The notes beneath the pieces were generated by a model that was not told the DNA's origin, searched no databases, and saw only the letters and a list, made by a program, of their open reading frames with translations. A stretch of 64,000 bases of DNA, from the NCBI GenBank assembly GCA_023053545.1, contig JAKZAN010000001.1:12602024-12666023 (forward strand), read 5' to 3'. Origin of the DNA: Lepidurus packardi (lineage: Eukaryota > Arthropoda > Branchiopoda > Notostraca > Triopsidae). Made by a program: the position numbers and the translations under genes. Shown piece after piece: positions 26,359-50,845 of this stretch; within the stretch, counting starts at the first letter, position 1; each line of letters opens with the position of its first letter.

Positions 26359-26552
26359 GTTTCTACGCATGTTTTGCTTCTGAAAAGTACAATTTGACAC
26401 CACAGTTTGCTGTAGCAGCACAATGTCCAAAATCAACTCGTCAAACTTTAGGAAAAAAATTTCTCGAAAACGGCTTGTCAGATTTGAAACAAATCTAAAA
26501 CAAAAGTTGACTTTTCTTAGCAGCTAGTGCACAACCCAAGTACAGATGTTTA

Positions 26553-26772
26553 GGCCACGTATTTCTCATAGTTGCAAACTTCATTTGCATACTGCGAATT
26601 TATTACTCGTTGATGTACTCAAAGATGTGCGTTAGTTGTCCACTACTTGTTTGCAAGCTCAAGCTTACTATCAAAGAATTTTTTCCTCAAATTTACTGGT
26701 TTTCTCAAAAAGTTGTTCCGAAATGCCCCATGCTAACCGCCTATACCGAGCTAAGGCATACGGGAGCCTTAA
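26553..26772 (+). mobile_element. dispersed repeat X, copy 1
   Basis: About 215 bp that recurs in reverse orientation at 33927-34140 inside MIB1 intron 8. Shared blocks in order are GTTGCAAACTTCATTTGCAT, TAGTTGTCCACTACTTGTT (with changes), TTGTTCCGAA, GCTAACCGCCTATACC and TACGGGAGCCTTAA. It is non-coding. The TTAA at one end suggests a transposon end, but I could not find a matching inverted repeat at the other. Confidence 0.75.
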
Positions 26773-27001
26773 ACATGAATCAGTCTCATGATAAAAGACA
26801 AAAAAAGACTTTTAGATGTGAAGACTTTTCTTCCTAAACATGAATCAGTCGCTTCAACTAAAAAGGTATGAAGCAAACAGCAGTTTTTTATCCAGAGGTT
26901 AAAATTATACATTTAGGCAAAACTTTGCCACAAAAAAATACAAACACAGACTCAACGATGATATGAAATGACGAAGATTTTCCTTGTTGAAAACTTTTGT
27001 A

Positions 27002-27007
27002 TTTATT
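27002..27007 (-). terminator. poly(A) signal AATAAA for AFG3L2
   Basis: TTTATT on the plus strand gives AATAAA on the minus strand 59 nt past the AFG3L2 stop codon, a short but normal 3' UTR distance. Confidence 0.6.
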
Positions 27008-27065
27008 TTCTAAATTGTCAAGTGGGAGGACCCTTTAATAGGTCTAATCACACGCAGACAAAGGA

Positions 27066-30614
<3,549 letters not shown>

Positions 30615-31173
30615 TAGAATAACACTTTTCTGCGAATCCGCAATCAAATATGTTAAGATATTTTCGCCAAATCGTGTTTGTTTAGGTAGCACTTTGGAGT
30701 ATAATATCCCTAGGCGATGCAATATCCGGTTTATCGTCTGGGAATGGTTTACCGTCTAGGAAGCAAAGGTAAGTAGCGCTCTTTGGGCTTACGGACTGCT
30801 CCGGAAGTTTTACCAGCCTCGAATATCGTTCGCCATTATAATAAAGTTCCCCTAAGGGGCGCCACTGTTCGATACGAAATTCTTGTGGTTAAGTCGCTTT
30901 CTTCTCTTTTATTAGCGCGTGTTTACCAGACGGAATTAGTTTGTCGAATTCTTTTTTGTTTTAAGGGGGAAGTAAGAAATACCCTATAATAATGGCACCA
31001 GGCTAGTAAAAGTTTTTTTATATAGTGATCTTAGATTCTTAGTGATGTGTGACTGCAATAGACGACAGCAGGTTATGTAAAGGACTCGGATGTCTTTAAA
31101 ATAAAAATAAAATCCTGGTGTTGCTGTTGTTGTGTATCTATATATAATTACGTTTTACCTGTAAAACCATACC
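30615..31173. promoter_or_regulatory. candidate bidirectional promoter AFG3L2 / MIB1
   Basis: Only 559 bp separate the two start codons, which point away from each other. Both 5' UTRs and core promoters must fall here unless a far upstream non-coding exon exists. A TATATATAATT stretch lies at 31139-31149, about 30 bp before the MIB1 ATG, which is too close to act as a TATA box for a UTR of normal length. No CpG-dense core is obvious. That the two genes share regulation is an inference from spacing alone. Confidence 0.55.
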
Positions 31174-40283
<9,110 letters not shown>

Positions 40284-43200
40284 GTAGGATTTTTCTTTCT
40301 TTTTTCTTTTTTTTAGCGGCATTTTTCCATGGCTTTTTGGAAAGAGGAGGTCTCTAAGTAAGGCCGGCACTAAGTAGCAGAGATTGTGTTGTAAAAAAAT
40401 GAAATTTTATAGCAGTCCTTGTCCTTCTGGAACGCTTCTTTATGTCGTTGACCAATTGGGTAAGACAGGCCTGTTTCATTCCGCCAAATTTTCGAGGGGC
40501 GAGATCTAAAAGACCCAGAAGTTATTGAGGGGACAGAACGATAAGAGTTTGGAGTCGTGCAGTAACTTTACTCCCGGTTTCCGAGCTAGACGTGCTGAAC
40601 TGTACTGTACTGACTGGCAGTCGACTGTGCACATTGCGAGCAGCCAATTTCGCAGACAATCTTATTTGCTTTTTTATGGCTTGCAGCAGGAATAGAAGAG
40701 GGAATGGGGTTGCTTGCGGAATACTGGAATGACTGCTTCGGTACCAGAAATATACCAGCTGGAAGTTTTTGCAGCAGATACAGAACAATGAGGGGAAGAA
40801 CCGACCAAAAGCAGGCCCCTATTTTTTATTAATTTTTTTTTACAATTCATTGCAGTCAAGGGCAAGAATGTCTAGGTTAACAGTACTCTAGTTGTGATAG
40901 GAGAAGAAGTAATACGCTGACTTATGATTCCACTGTTAAATTCCAATTCCGCTCGTTATACGGGGTGGGATCGTTAGTGTCGTAGGGAAATGGGGTTCAA
41001 GTACTGAGTTTACCCACGACTTATTGTCGCTTCCCATTTCTGACACTTGGCGGACCTAAAAGACCCTTGTGGTTTCACTTTGGCAGTACTTTTGCACAAC
41101 TGCAGTACGTTTTTTAGGACTTTCTTGTCTCGAGCCAAGAGAGGCAATTACTGTTAAAGGTTTTGTTTCTTCTGTCAGCAGAAATGCCACTTCTAGCTAA
41201 AAGTTAAGCTCGTGTCATAGATTGATGTGCGTGGCAAAGGAGGAAACAAAATGATAATAGTACAAGAGAAAAGTTTACTATGCTTTCGAGTTCTGGCTCG
41301 CGTCGATGCTGCACAGGGGCCAAAAAGGACATTTCTTGGAGATAAGACTTGACTTTGCATGCATAAGTCTAGTTTCCCAGTTACTCTGAGAGCGCCTCCA
41401 CCGTCTTCTCGAGTATTTTTTTTTTAAATTCAAGAAGTTCTTGGAATAATTGAGCCGGACTTTTACCTCTTGCTGATGGCCCGAGTCCAGTAAAGCGTAT
41501 CTTAGTTCCCCAATTTCTTGTGTCAGTGTCTATGGCTTCCTATTTGGGCGTTTTTCCTTACCCGTCGAGGTGGGTTTTCACCGCGTAGCGTATCTCTCGC
41601 GCGCGATCACGGGGGAATTGCTGCAGCCTGCAGCCCTCGCAGAACACATGTCCCCTTCAGATGGGAGCTCATCCATTCTTCTGCAGAAAGCTAGAAGCAC
41701 GGGCTCCCTTTCGATAGCCTGAGCATATAACTATATACCTTTTTTTCGCCAACGAAATAAAACCACTCAAGAATAGTTTTCCTTTATCAGCACCGACATA
41801 GTTATACGCAGCTGTTCAGGATCGCTTTGTAAGCCTTGAAATATGACGAAGAAAATTAGGTCTTTGCTTGCAAAACGATGATTGCTTTTCGCTTACTTCC
41901 CATTTGCTCCCGAAAAGGAAAATAAAAGTACAGTTTTCAAAATCCTTTAAGTTAAATCGCTAGTTTACCATAGAGTGCGGAGATAGGTCCTTGCCAGTAC
42001 ATTTCTGTCCCGGATATTCTCCAGTTGCTCTTAATTTCCGGTAGCGGGCGTGGACCCACGTGCTAACTGCGTCAGCCAAAAGTTGGAGCTCGGAATCTCC
42101 CTTTTACGGAAATTCTGGCTCATTTCTGCGCCCTTGTTGTTCAGCTTGGATTGTCAGTATAACAAATGATTAGGGCCTTTTGGGGAAGTCTCAGGGGAAA
42201 AAGTATGAAACAACGGTCTGTACCGTTCTCCCTCACCCCAGACCTTTAACTCCGCCTTCGGTAGGTCAAAGAAATGTTAAGCGTGCTTGTCGCGGGCGAT
42301 CTTGCAGAAAGCTTTTGGGCACTTTAGTCAAGCCCAGGAGTTGTATTTCCTCCGCAACCTTTCGCTCTTCCTCTACATCAAATAGCTTTTTTCCCATATA
42401 TCGTTGTTTCCTCCAACGTAGCTAGTACACATTGCTGCGATGCTGCACTCCTCTATGACAGGCCCATACGTATCGCCCCGCATCCCTCACCATCACAAAA
42501 CAGGAAAACTTTTCCCATTTTTTGTTTTTTTCCTTCTTGTTTTGGATCTTATGCTAACAGCTCGATATATGCTAAGGCGAACCTAAAAGGTCCACCGTAT
42601 TAGACAGTGTGCCGTGCTATACCGTGCACCAGAAGCCAAGCTTACCATGCAAGCCAGAGTAAGCTAACAAGTCCGGCTTATGAGCAAGATTTGCTCGGCA
42701 ACGTGTAATAATTCATTATTCTGTCAGGGTGTCACTTAACTAAGGCAGCCTGAAGCAGCGCAACGAGTCCCGGCCTGACCTTATGGGCAACATCGGTAGC
42801 TTGTATTTTGGACTGGGCGGTTGAACCTAAGCGCATGGCTGCAGATATAGAACCCTAGAAGCAAGTATTGTCTTCCTGGGTTGCTGTTTCACTATTTACT
42901 TAGCCCATCAGAGGCTTTTTTCCCATTTTGATTCTTTTTTGGGTCTGGCTTAAATTTATTGGGCCACATTTTCAACTTAAGGAACTCCCTCATTTGGAAC
43001 ACATTGCTGAGGGCTTCTCCAGAGACAGATTTCAAATATGCTAAAAAAATACTTCACAGCCACGGGGTTTTTCCAGCGGTGGTGCTGTACGGAGGGACCA
43101 GATAAATTAAGAAAAAAAAGTGGTGAGAAAAACTCTTATAAAAGTAAAAAAGAACATGTTTGCCTTCAAGCGCCATTTCTTTGGCGTCAAGCCTCTGCAG

Positions 43201-45545
43201 CAATGCGGTGTGATTTGTAGTCGTCCCCCTCGCTGGTAGGAACATCTAGAATGTTGTCATACTTCCACGAAAATTAAAGGAAGAATTTATTGATATTGGG
43301 GGCGTTAGCTACAGTAAGCAATACGTGTATTGCCTCTGCATGGCAAGTGCTCTGCCGAAACTTAGAATCACATAATCAAATGGAAATTGCAGCAATTTAG
43401 GCATGGTGGTCCCAAGTTAACCATCTTGGTTTCAAGATCAGCTCGCAAATTGACTCGAGGTAAATACGTTGAATGGTAAGGTCAACGTTTAAAGGGTTTG
43501 GAATGAGGGAGGGTACCAACAATACAGAAATACAGGCAGACTTATAAATGGAGGAAATTGAAGGTTGGGTTGAGCGATTGAGATCAAGAGGGTGTGCTAT
43601 TGCTTTCATGTTCGGGAAATGGCGGCACTTTTTAGCCCCCACCCCCATGCTATAGTGCCACGGTAGCTATTATGGGTCGTTCTTCCGTTAAAGTTGTCGG
43701 TGACAAACGATCCTCCCTGGCAAGCCCCAATAAGTCCGCGTCGTACACAGTCTGCCTTCCTCCCTTTCTGGGTGAGCCACCACTTTGTGATCTGATGCTG
43801 GCGACACTTTAACGTGCGGTTTGAAGATAGCGCTGTTGCCATGCCCGAGAACAATTCTGCAGTAATAGGCAAAAGAGAGCCAACCCCTGGATTTATTTGT
43901 ACAATACTTTGGAAATGACGAAGAAGCATACGAATAAAAAGAAATGTTGTACAGGACGGGAGGCAATACAGTCAACTGGAAGACAATTTTAGTATCCACG
44001 TTTGGGGGGGTTTTCAAAGTCGTTGCTCAAAATGCCAACTACAGCTGGTTGAAGGGGACCAAATGCTTCGCTACGAATAACAATTTGGCCCGGATTCAAC
44101 CAGCTAAAGCAGGTCACTGGAGGCTCGGAACGTTCGATCCTGTCGGGCTGTGGCAACAGGAATGGTCTGGAATAGAACCTTTCATTAAGCTTCAAACTTC
44201 AACCTCGCTTCAACCACGAAGGGGTTATGTTGGGAAAGGAAAGTCCGTCATAGTGTGAGTCGAAGCATTTTCTCCCTTCAGAGCTAACTTGGGGCCGCGC
44301 CGCACTGCAGGGTGAGATTCCGTGAAGTGAAGGGAAGGCTCGTCTTTCGTGTCGAGATGAGTCGAGTCAGGCTCCCCCCCCCCGAGAACTCATTGCCAAA
44401 GGGGTTTTCTTCTATTTCTTTTCTTTTTTTACGACCCCTAAACAGTTGCAGGCGAGGCTGGGGTTACTCGTCCGCGGTTATGATGTCGTGGAAACTGTTC
44501 AATCCTCCGCAGCCACTATTGACGACCACCATACGTCTTCTTCCGCGGCGCCGGGTGAAAGGGAAGAGAGATTGTCACTATTTATCTCCACCAAACCCCT
44601 ACCGCCCATCCCTCGCCGTTTATAAGAATGGGCAATGACCGGCTTTTTCCTCCGCAGTAATACCCTTGCCTAGTTTTTCGTTTCTTGGGTACCAATGGCC
44701 CCTTCTGGTTGATAGAGGGGGGAAAGGAGGGGGGTTAGAGGAGTTTTCAGTCCCTGAAGGACCTTGAAGCAAAAGGGGGTTGATTGTGGAAGACGTGAGT
44801 CCTGGAGAGTCTTCTTCTTGAAAATTTCTGCGTCCGCCCGCTAGCACCGGAATCCCCTTTAGACAGGATACAAAGATACGGAATAATAAGAAGCCAAGCC
44901 AGCCTATTACTCAATATATCGATTGGGTCAGGTAGGGGGTTGGGCATGTTGGCAGTAATGTGGCTAGCGATCTGTCTCTCGTTCAGTGTAGTTAGCAAAA
45001 TGGGAGTCTTTTCGGAATGTCACATAAATGGATGGGGGTTAAGTTAAGGAAAGAGGGTCTGAGGAAGGAGTTTTTACCTTTTTCGTTTTCGTTAATCTGC
45101 AGTAATTCCAGGGAAGATCGTCTTGGAGCAAAGATTAGTTGTCACTGTAGTCTCCGTTCTTGCTTTCGTTTTCCCTTCTTGACTCGTCATCTCGGTTCTT
45201 TTCGCCCATGTCCGTGACACAATGCTCCGCCCTCCGTGTATTGATTTTCCCATTTTCGCCCTGACGTAGTCGCGCGTACAGGAACACGCTCTTCTGGCTC
45301 AACCTCGTCTACTCTGGCGTACGGTTTGCATGGGTGGCCGATACTCTCTTGGCCATTCTCACTTACATTGTCCATCTCTCTTTCTCTCTCTATTTCTGTC
45401 TTTCTACACCTTCTTCCTAACAAATGATGTCTCCATCCCGTTCTCCTATGTAGAGTAAATGAATCATTAAGTCCCCAAAGTAGATCAAGACATTCCGCCG
45501 TGCTCAGATACAAGTAGGGAAAGGCCAAGAAAAGTTCAAACTTAC

Positions 45546-45622
45546 GCAAGTCCAGCTGCAGTATTACTGCGGTTGCCCGATTTCCAGACACGAAAGTTTC
45601 AGGGGTAGAACGTAGAAGAGCA
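45546..45622 (-). CDS. candidate minus-strand exon (downstream of a pair), gene unknown
   Basis: The acceptor CCGTCCAATTACAG and donor GC|GTAAGT flank 77 nt that translate, in the frame left by the 48660-48799 candidate, as ALLRSTPETFVSGNRATAV and onward. The composition is protein-like. The phase-2 start fits the phase-2 end of the upstream candidate, joining through an AGT codon. I recognise no family. Chance is a real alternative, given how many frames a 64-kb window offers. Confidence 0.2.
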
Positions 45623-47140
45623 CTGTAATTGGACGGGCAAAGTTATATTTCGTTTAGGCAAGTAGCAATTTGGGTGACACCTGCCTTTTCCCTATCTTGG
45701 TCTTCTTTGTGTGTAAGAATGTTGGTTGGTATTTTTTTTTTTGGGGGGGGGGTGGAATATCTTGCAGCTGAGTTCGGGATGCAGGGAAAGGCAGGCGTCG
45801 TATAGAAAGAACAGTTGATCTGCGGTCGTTAATCACGTTTAGTGTCACCGCCATGTGCAGAAATCGATGAAGAGCGCAGCAGCTCTTAGAATCGAGGGCG
45901 GAGGCCTGGGCTCTCTCTGATTATCTTTTTATTCGACTTTCTTTTGCTTTTCCGGAGGAAAAAGTGGGTATGTGTGTCTCAAGTTGAGCCAGCGAAGAGC
46001 CAGCGAAGAGTAGGGAGGAAAAAAGATTGAATTGGGGTAGTGTTAGCGCTTCTTACTTGCCTTCTACTTTCTTACATTCTATTGACTTTCTTAACCCTGC
46101 GACAAAGCAGAGAGGCCAAAATAGGCCAAAAATGAGATAAGGGGAGAGTCTTCTTTAAGGGGCCAAAAAATGGGAGAAAGAGAGAAAGGAAAGTCTTATT
46201 TCTTAGGCACGAAGAAATAATGGGCCAAGTTCCCTAAAACTCGAGCGAGAAGCCGCTCAGAGAGCAAACACACGCAGTAATGCCATGCTACTCACTGTGT
46301 GACAATAGAGGCAGTAAATACGTGAATATGAACTAGCCATACACGCGCTTAAAGGCTTAGGTAAAGGGCAGAAAGAAAAGAACATGTTGCTACCAGCAAT
46401 ACGTTCAAACTTGTTTTAATACGCAGCAAACTTGTTAGTCAACTAAACTAAAGAAAAGCACTTGTTCTTCCGTTGTTAAGGACTTGCGTGTGAGAGGTTA
46501 CGGAGTAAACCCCCACCCCAACCCCCCAAAAAGACTGGCGTCCAACTCGGGTCCAGTCAAGTGCTAGGTACGCACTATTACTCCGGCAGCAATACGTTTT
46601 CCCCTATACCGCCTGAGTCAGCATCCGGCACACGCTCAATAGTATTTAGACTTGTTTTCTTAAGGAACTGACACAAACACACGTCAAAGTCGATTACAGG
46701 GTGGGTGAGGACTCGGAAAAAGCGGAGTAAATATCAAAAACCTAGGACGGAAAGTCTTCCGAGCTAAGCTAGAAGTTACCCAACCCAGCCACTCCCCAAG
46801 CCCCAAGTAAGCAAGAACTTGGCTGCATGCAAACAAGAGTCAATATATTCTCTTTAAATAGCTTAGGTAAGGTAGGGCAGCCATGTTCAAAGTTTAGCAA
46901 GAGTTTTGGGAGCTTGAGACACAACATGGCCAAAGATATTATTAGAACAACCTTTTCCTTCACGATAGGCGATGCCTGGTAAAAGGAAAAGCTGTTGCAG
47001 TTGCAGCCAAGTTAGGTACCCAGATCCCCACAGAACTGTTACGGTTACAGTTACAGTATTGCCTTCTAGCTTAAGGTCTCGGTGACCTCCCCGATTGGCA
47101 AGCGATAGCACTAGGAACTCGAGCTAAATATACTGGCCTC

Positions 47141-47143
<3 letters not shown>

Positions 47144-47171
<28 letters not shown>
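47144..47171. repeat. poly(T) run of 28
   Basis: An uninterrupted T28. On the minus strand it would be a poly(A) tail of a retroposed sequence, but I see no AATAAA just before it and no flanking target duplication. Simple slippage is as likely. Confidence 0.95.
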
Positions 47172-47174
<3 letters not shown>

Positions 47175-47509
47175 TTGGCTCGTGAACAGTTAGGCTCAAG
47201 ATGAATTAAAAAAAGCCCAAGAAAAGAAAACTTGGGGGTGGATGGGTCTCTCGGTTGAGGGAGAGGGAGAGAGTCCTGTATAAAAAGGGGAAATTCCGCG
47301 TCAAGCGGTTAAGTTAGGAGTTACACCTCGAGCGAACCGGTCCGGGGGTTTCCAACGTTGCTTTACTAGAAAATTAAAGTCGGGAGAGAAAGGAGAATTA
47401 AGTTTTACTAGTACTCCACTGTGCTTTTTCCGGAGTTCGCTGTCGATGTAAAACCTTTTCAAGCTCTTGATGTGTTTAAATAGCCCCCGAGAATCCAAGA
47501 GTTCACCAA

Positions 47510-47700
47510 GGGGTTGACGGAAGTCGCCGTCAGGCGCTCCCGTCCAGCACTGCAGAAGTTGGACGGTGAAGGCGTCTAAGGGCGTCCCAAGGCAAGCGGA
47601 CTTTACCGTCGACGCCGCGGATGTCGTTCTTTGACGTCACGGCACGCGTTTCGTCCTCTGCGGCAGCCGACCTGCGCACAGCTCACGCCTCGACTTTCTG
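47510..47700. promoter_or_regulatory. CpG-dense patch with a perfect CRE
   Basis: About 190 bp with CpG dinucleotides roughly every 8-10 bases, far above the neighbourhood. It contains the palindromic cAMP-response element TGACGTCA at 47632-47639 and several GTC/GAC-rich words. It would suit a promoter or enhancer. No gene is known to start here, so the role is inferred only from composition. Confidence 0.35.
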
Positions 47701-48030
47701 GGAAGCTTAGAGACCCTCCTCCCTCCACATTATAAAGGATTTTTCCCCTTTTTTTATTTCATATAAAAGAATATTGATGGGGGACGACGGGGTGAGAGCC
47801 GACAACGTGCTCCGCCCCGAACCTCATATTACTTCGCTGTTCAACCCCTCCCAAATTCTGCAGCTTAGGGTTTTAATGGGTTGTTGGACTCATTGGTGGC
47901 AGCTGAGAATCTTCTGTGCCCTTTGAGGTTTTCCTTTTATCTGCCTTCCAACTTTTTCTGCGTCAGTTAGCAATAACAATTGAAAAGAAATAAGGAAAAT
48001 ACAGCTAGTCCCAAAAAGGGGGAAATTGTA

Positions 48031-48090
48031 CATATATCTGCGTATTTCTGTATATTTCTACGTATTTCTGCATATTTCTGCATATTTCTG
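48031..48090. repeat. six copies of a 10-bp tandem repeat
   Basis: Consecutive decamers of the form CRTATTTCTG (CATATATCTG, CGTATTTCTG, TATATTTCTA, CGTATTTCTG, CATATTTCTG, CATATTTCTG). The period is close to one helical turn. Confidence 0.95.
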
Positions 48091-48659
48091 CAACAGTGAT
48101 AGATTTATCCAAGTCAGACACTGAGCGATTAAATTGTTTTGTCCACCCCGTTTCCTTTTCCTTATTTATTGCTACATTTCTAAAGGTAGATTACTTCGTT
48201 AACAAGCTGTGTGGAAAGGACAGTATATCTACGGAAAGAGACTATTCCGGGCGTGGACGGTGACGGTGAACAAATGAAGGACAACATACATTGTAAGATG
48301 GGATTGCGAGTTAGGGAAGAGGGGGGTAGGGGTATAACATTGTGATCACAGCAGGTTTGGTTTTTATCAAAGCCATTACACGAGTGCCGGGACGTACTGT
48401 GTGCACATATTGTTCCCAGTGTACATGAGTACTGTAGTACTAAGTGGGATTTTTTTAGGGGACTTTTTGGATTAACTAACTAATTGTGAGCTTGGAATTC
48501 GGTTAAGAAATAATCCGAAATTCTGCCGAAATAAAAAAGAAGAAATGTTGAGTTTGAGTGGAGTACGGTGAAGTCAGCAAGTACTGAGATGAATGAGAGA
48601 ATGAAATTGGGGAAGTTTTGGCACGAGATGGTTTATTTGCGTGATGTGGTAACTTGTAC

Positions 48660-48799
48660 CTGCGTTCTATAAGAGTAATTAGGAAATCTGTGGAGAGGCA
48701 AACGCTCGCCTCCTGCAGCGAGGTTCGGGGGATTCGTTTTTGTATTTTGGTCATAACTTGCACGTGGCAACCGCGTTGGATCAATGAATTAAGAGCAGA
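48660..48799 (-). CDS. candidate minus-strand exon (upstream of a pair), gene unknown
   Basis: A long pyrimidine tract with TCTTGCTGTCCAG precedes it, and GCAG|GTACAAG ends it. The 140 nt form 46 codons plus two bases, with protein-like composition (for example LIQRGCHVQVMTKIQKR and STDFLITLIER). The phase matches the candidate exon 3 kb downstream at 45546-45622. No family is recognised, and no upstream exon ending in phase 0 was identified. Confidence 0.2.
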
Positions 48800-50805
48800 C
48801 TGGACAGCAAGAAGTAATATTTAAAAAAAAAGAAATACCAGAAATGTAGCAAATATATCTCGATATACCGCAACGTACCCACATGGATTTTCTATGAGAA
48901 ATTCCGAACTCAATGGGACAGAGCCAGATACCATATCATTTGCTGCTCTGCCTTCAGTTCTCTCCTGGGAGGTCGGTTTCGTACGTGAACAGAATAAAGG
49001 GGGAGTACCTTTTCTGCGAAACTTGTTTTCATTAGCTTTGGCATTTGTCTTTTCCCTTTTTCTTTTTTCTTCTCAAGTTAAGGAATAGATAGTTACTGTT
49101 ATCTATACACTTGGCTGTAGGCAATCCGTCCTATATACATGCAAGTTAATGGTGATGGGGACCCCAAGAGTATTTTTTTATTTTATTTTTTGCTTTTTTT
49201 TATATATATATGTCTTCCATCCTCTAACTGACAGGCACAACTAGTCTAGCAAAAAGCATTACCCTAATGTGAGTGTGTGAAAAGGTTTTTACTATAGATA
49301 GCTGCGGTACGGGGTTTTGGAAAGCACCGAAGTGTTAAAAAAAAAAAAAGAGAAAAAGATCTTTTTGAGAGGGGGTGTCTTCGATGGAGAGGCATTGTAA
49401 AAGGACTAGTCCCGTTGCTCTTTGACACGGAAGCCTCTGATGATGGGGTCTTATCGTGTTTGACAAGAGGTCTCGCACCTATCCCCGTATGGTGCGTGCT
49501 AAGCTTTTTCCTTCCCCGTAATAAACGATAATTTGCTTTGCGTTTCGGAACGAACCGTCAAGTATTAGCTCTATAGAGTATCCAAAGCTAGACCATACAC
49601 CGTAAGACTCTAACTGTACCACCGCCTCTAGGCTGAACAAGAGGGGAACAACGGAGTCACGTGACCTATTCGGACGCGTTCAAGTTTGGGTGCATTTGTA
49701 ATCAATATGTCAGAAATGTCAAACTTGCAGGAGCAGGTGCTGTCAGATATTTGCTTGCTTGCGGGGTAGGCCATTTCAGGCTTTATACCGGATTCCCTAA
49801 AGGCTGAAAAAGGCATAAGCCAGAGCCATATATATGGTTCTGCCTCCATGGCACAACCAAGTCCGGCAAGCCAGTAATGCCCATAGGCCCTCGCAACTTC
49901 CGTTGTGCCTACATTTCCAGAGACCATCTGGATTTCTGCAAGCTTTCCGGCCAGGTGAACAGGGTTAAGGGTAAACTACAACGCTTAGGTTACTGCCCCC
50001 ATTAGCAGCGATAAGAAGTTGGAACATTTATTAGTTACTTTTATTACTTTGGAGGGAGGGGCCCGGTATTACACTATACGTGAAAGGGAACCCAACCAGG
50101 ATCCATTTAAGCAATAAGAAAATATAGAATAAGAAAAGTCAAGAGAGATATATTTAGTAGCGCATGTTGTTTGGTAAGAAAAGTGCATCTGGAATGCGGC
50201 GGAGGCTCCCTCGAGTCTTGTCGCAGGATATCCGCACCAACTGGGGTCGGGGAACGATTTTCAAGAGGAAGTTTTTATTTACGTAGATCTCTCTATACAT
50301 GGGAAATTGTTTCGTCTCTGTCCTCATAACTGTACTTCTCATTTTTTCGCCTTTTTTGTATTTGGACGATCTGCTCCTGCTTGTCAGTCATGGACTTTTT
50401 ACAGCAACGCTTTTTTTTAAAAAAAAAAAAAATATTTTATGGCGAGATTCGGCTCGAAGAGCATTCCACGTCTTACTAGATGACCGTAGTTAGGGGCAAA
50501 GAATCTTACTGCAGCAATGGAGCCCTTCTTTTTATGTGTGGCACGAAAGTGAAGAAAAATAACCGTCTTTCAGTACTGTCACATTAGCAGTTCTATAGGA
50601 GTTTTGACCTTTGGCGACACGTGGCAGCACTTGGAGCATCGCCATAGTGCTGCTGCCTGGTAGGCTAGCTTGTACTGTACGTCATTTATTTATAACAATC
50701 CCTTGTCGCTTGTCCTTTTCCTAAGGACGAAGGACATAAGACTCGGCTATATGACTAGGTTCTCGGTTCCACACCTGCATAAGTTGTTGACTAAAGAGCA
50801 AATAA

Positions 50806-50845
50806 GGGGGAGTGTATTTCTGCGGCCGCAGAAATACACTCCCCC
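50806..50845. repeat. 40-bp perfect palindrome
   Basis: Left arm 50806-50825 (GGGGGAGTGTATTTCTGCGG) is the exact reverse complement of right arm 50826-50845, with no spacer. The centre is a GCGGCCGC (NotI) site. Symmetry stops sharply at both sides. No TIR element or gene explains it. Confidence 0.97.

Noticed and set aside
43315-43375. tRNA-like segment on the minus strand (GCAGAGCACTTGCC and a 7-base loop)
   Set aside because: No T-arm (GGTTCGAAT-type box B) and no pairing acceptor stem. At most a chance resemblance or decayed fragment.
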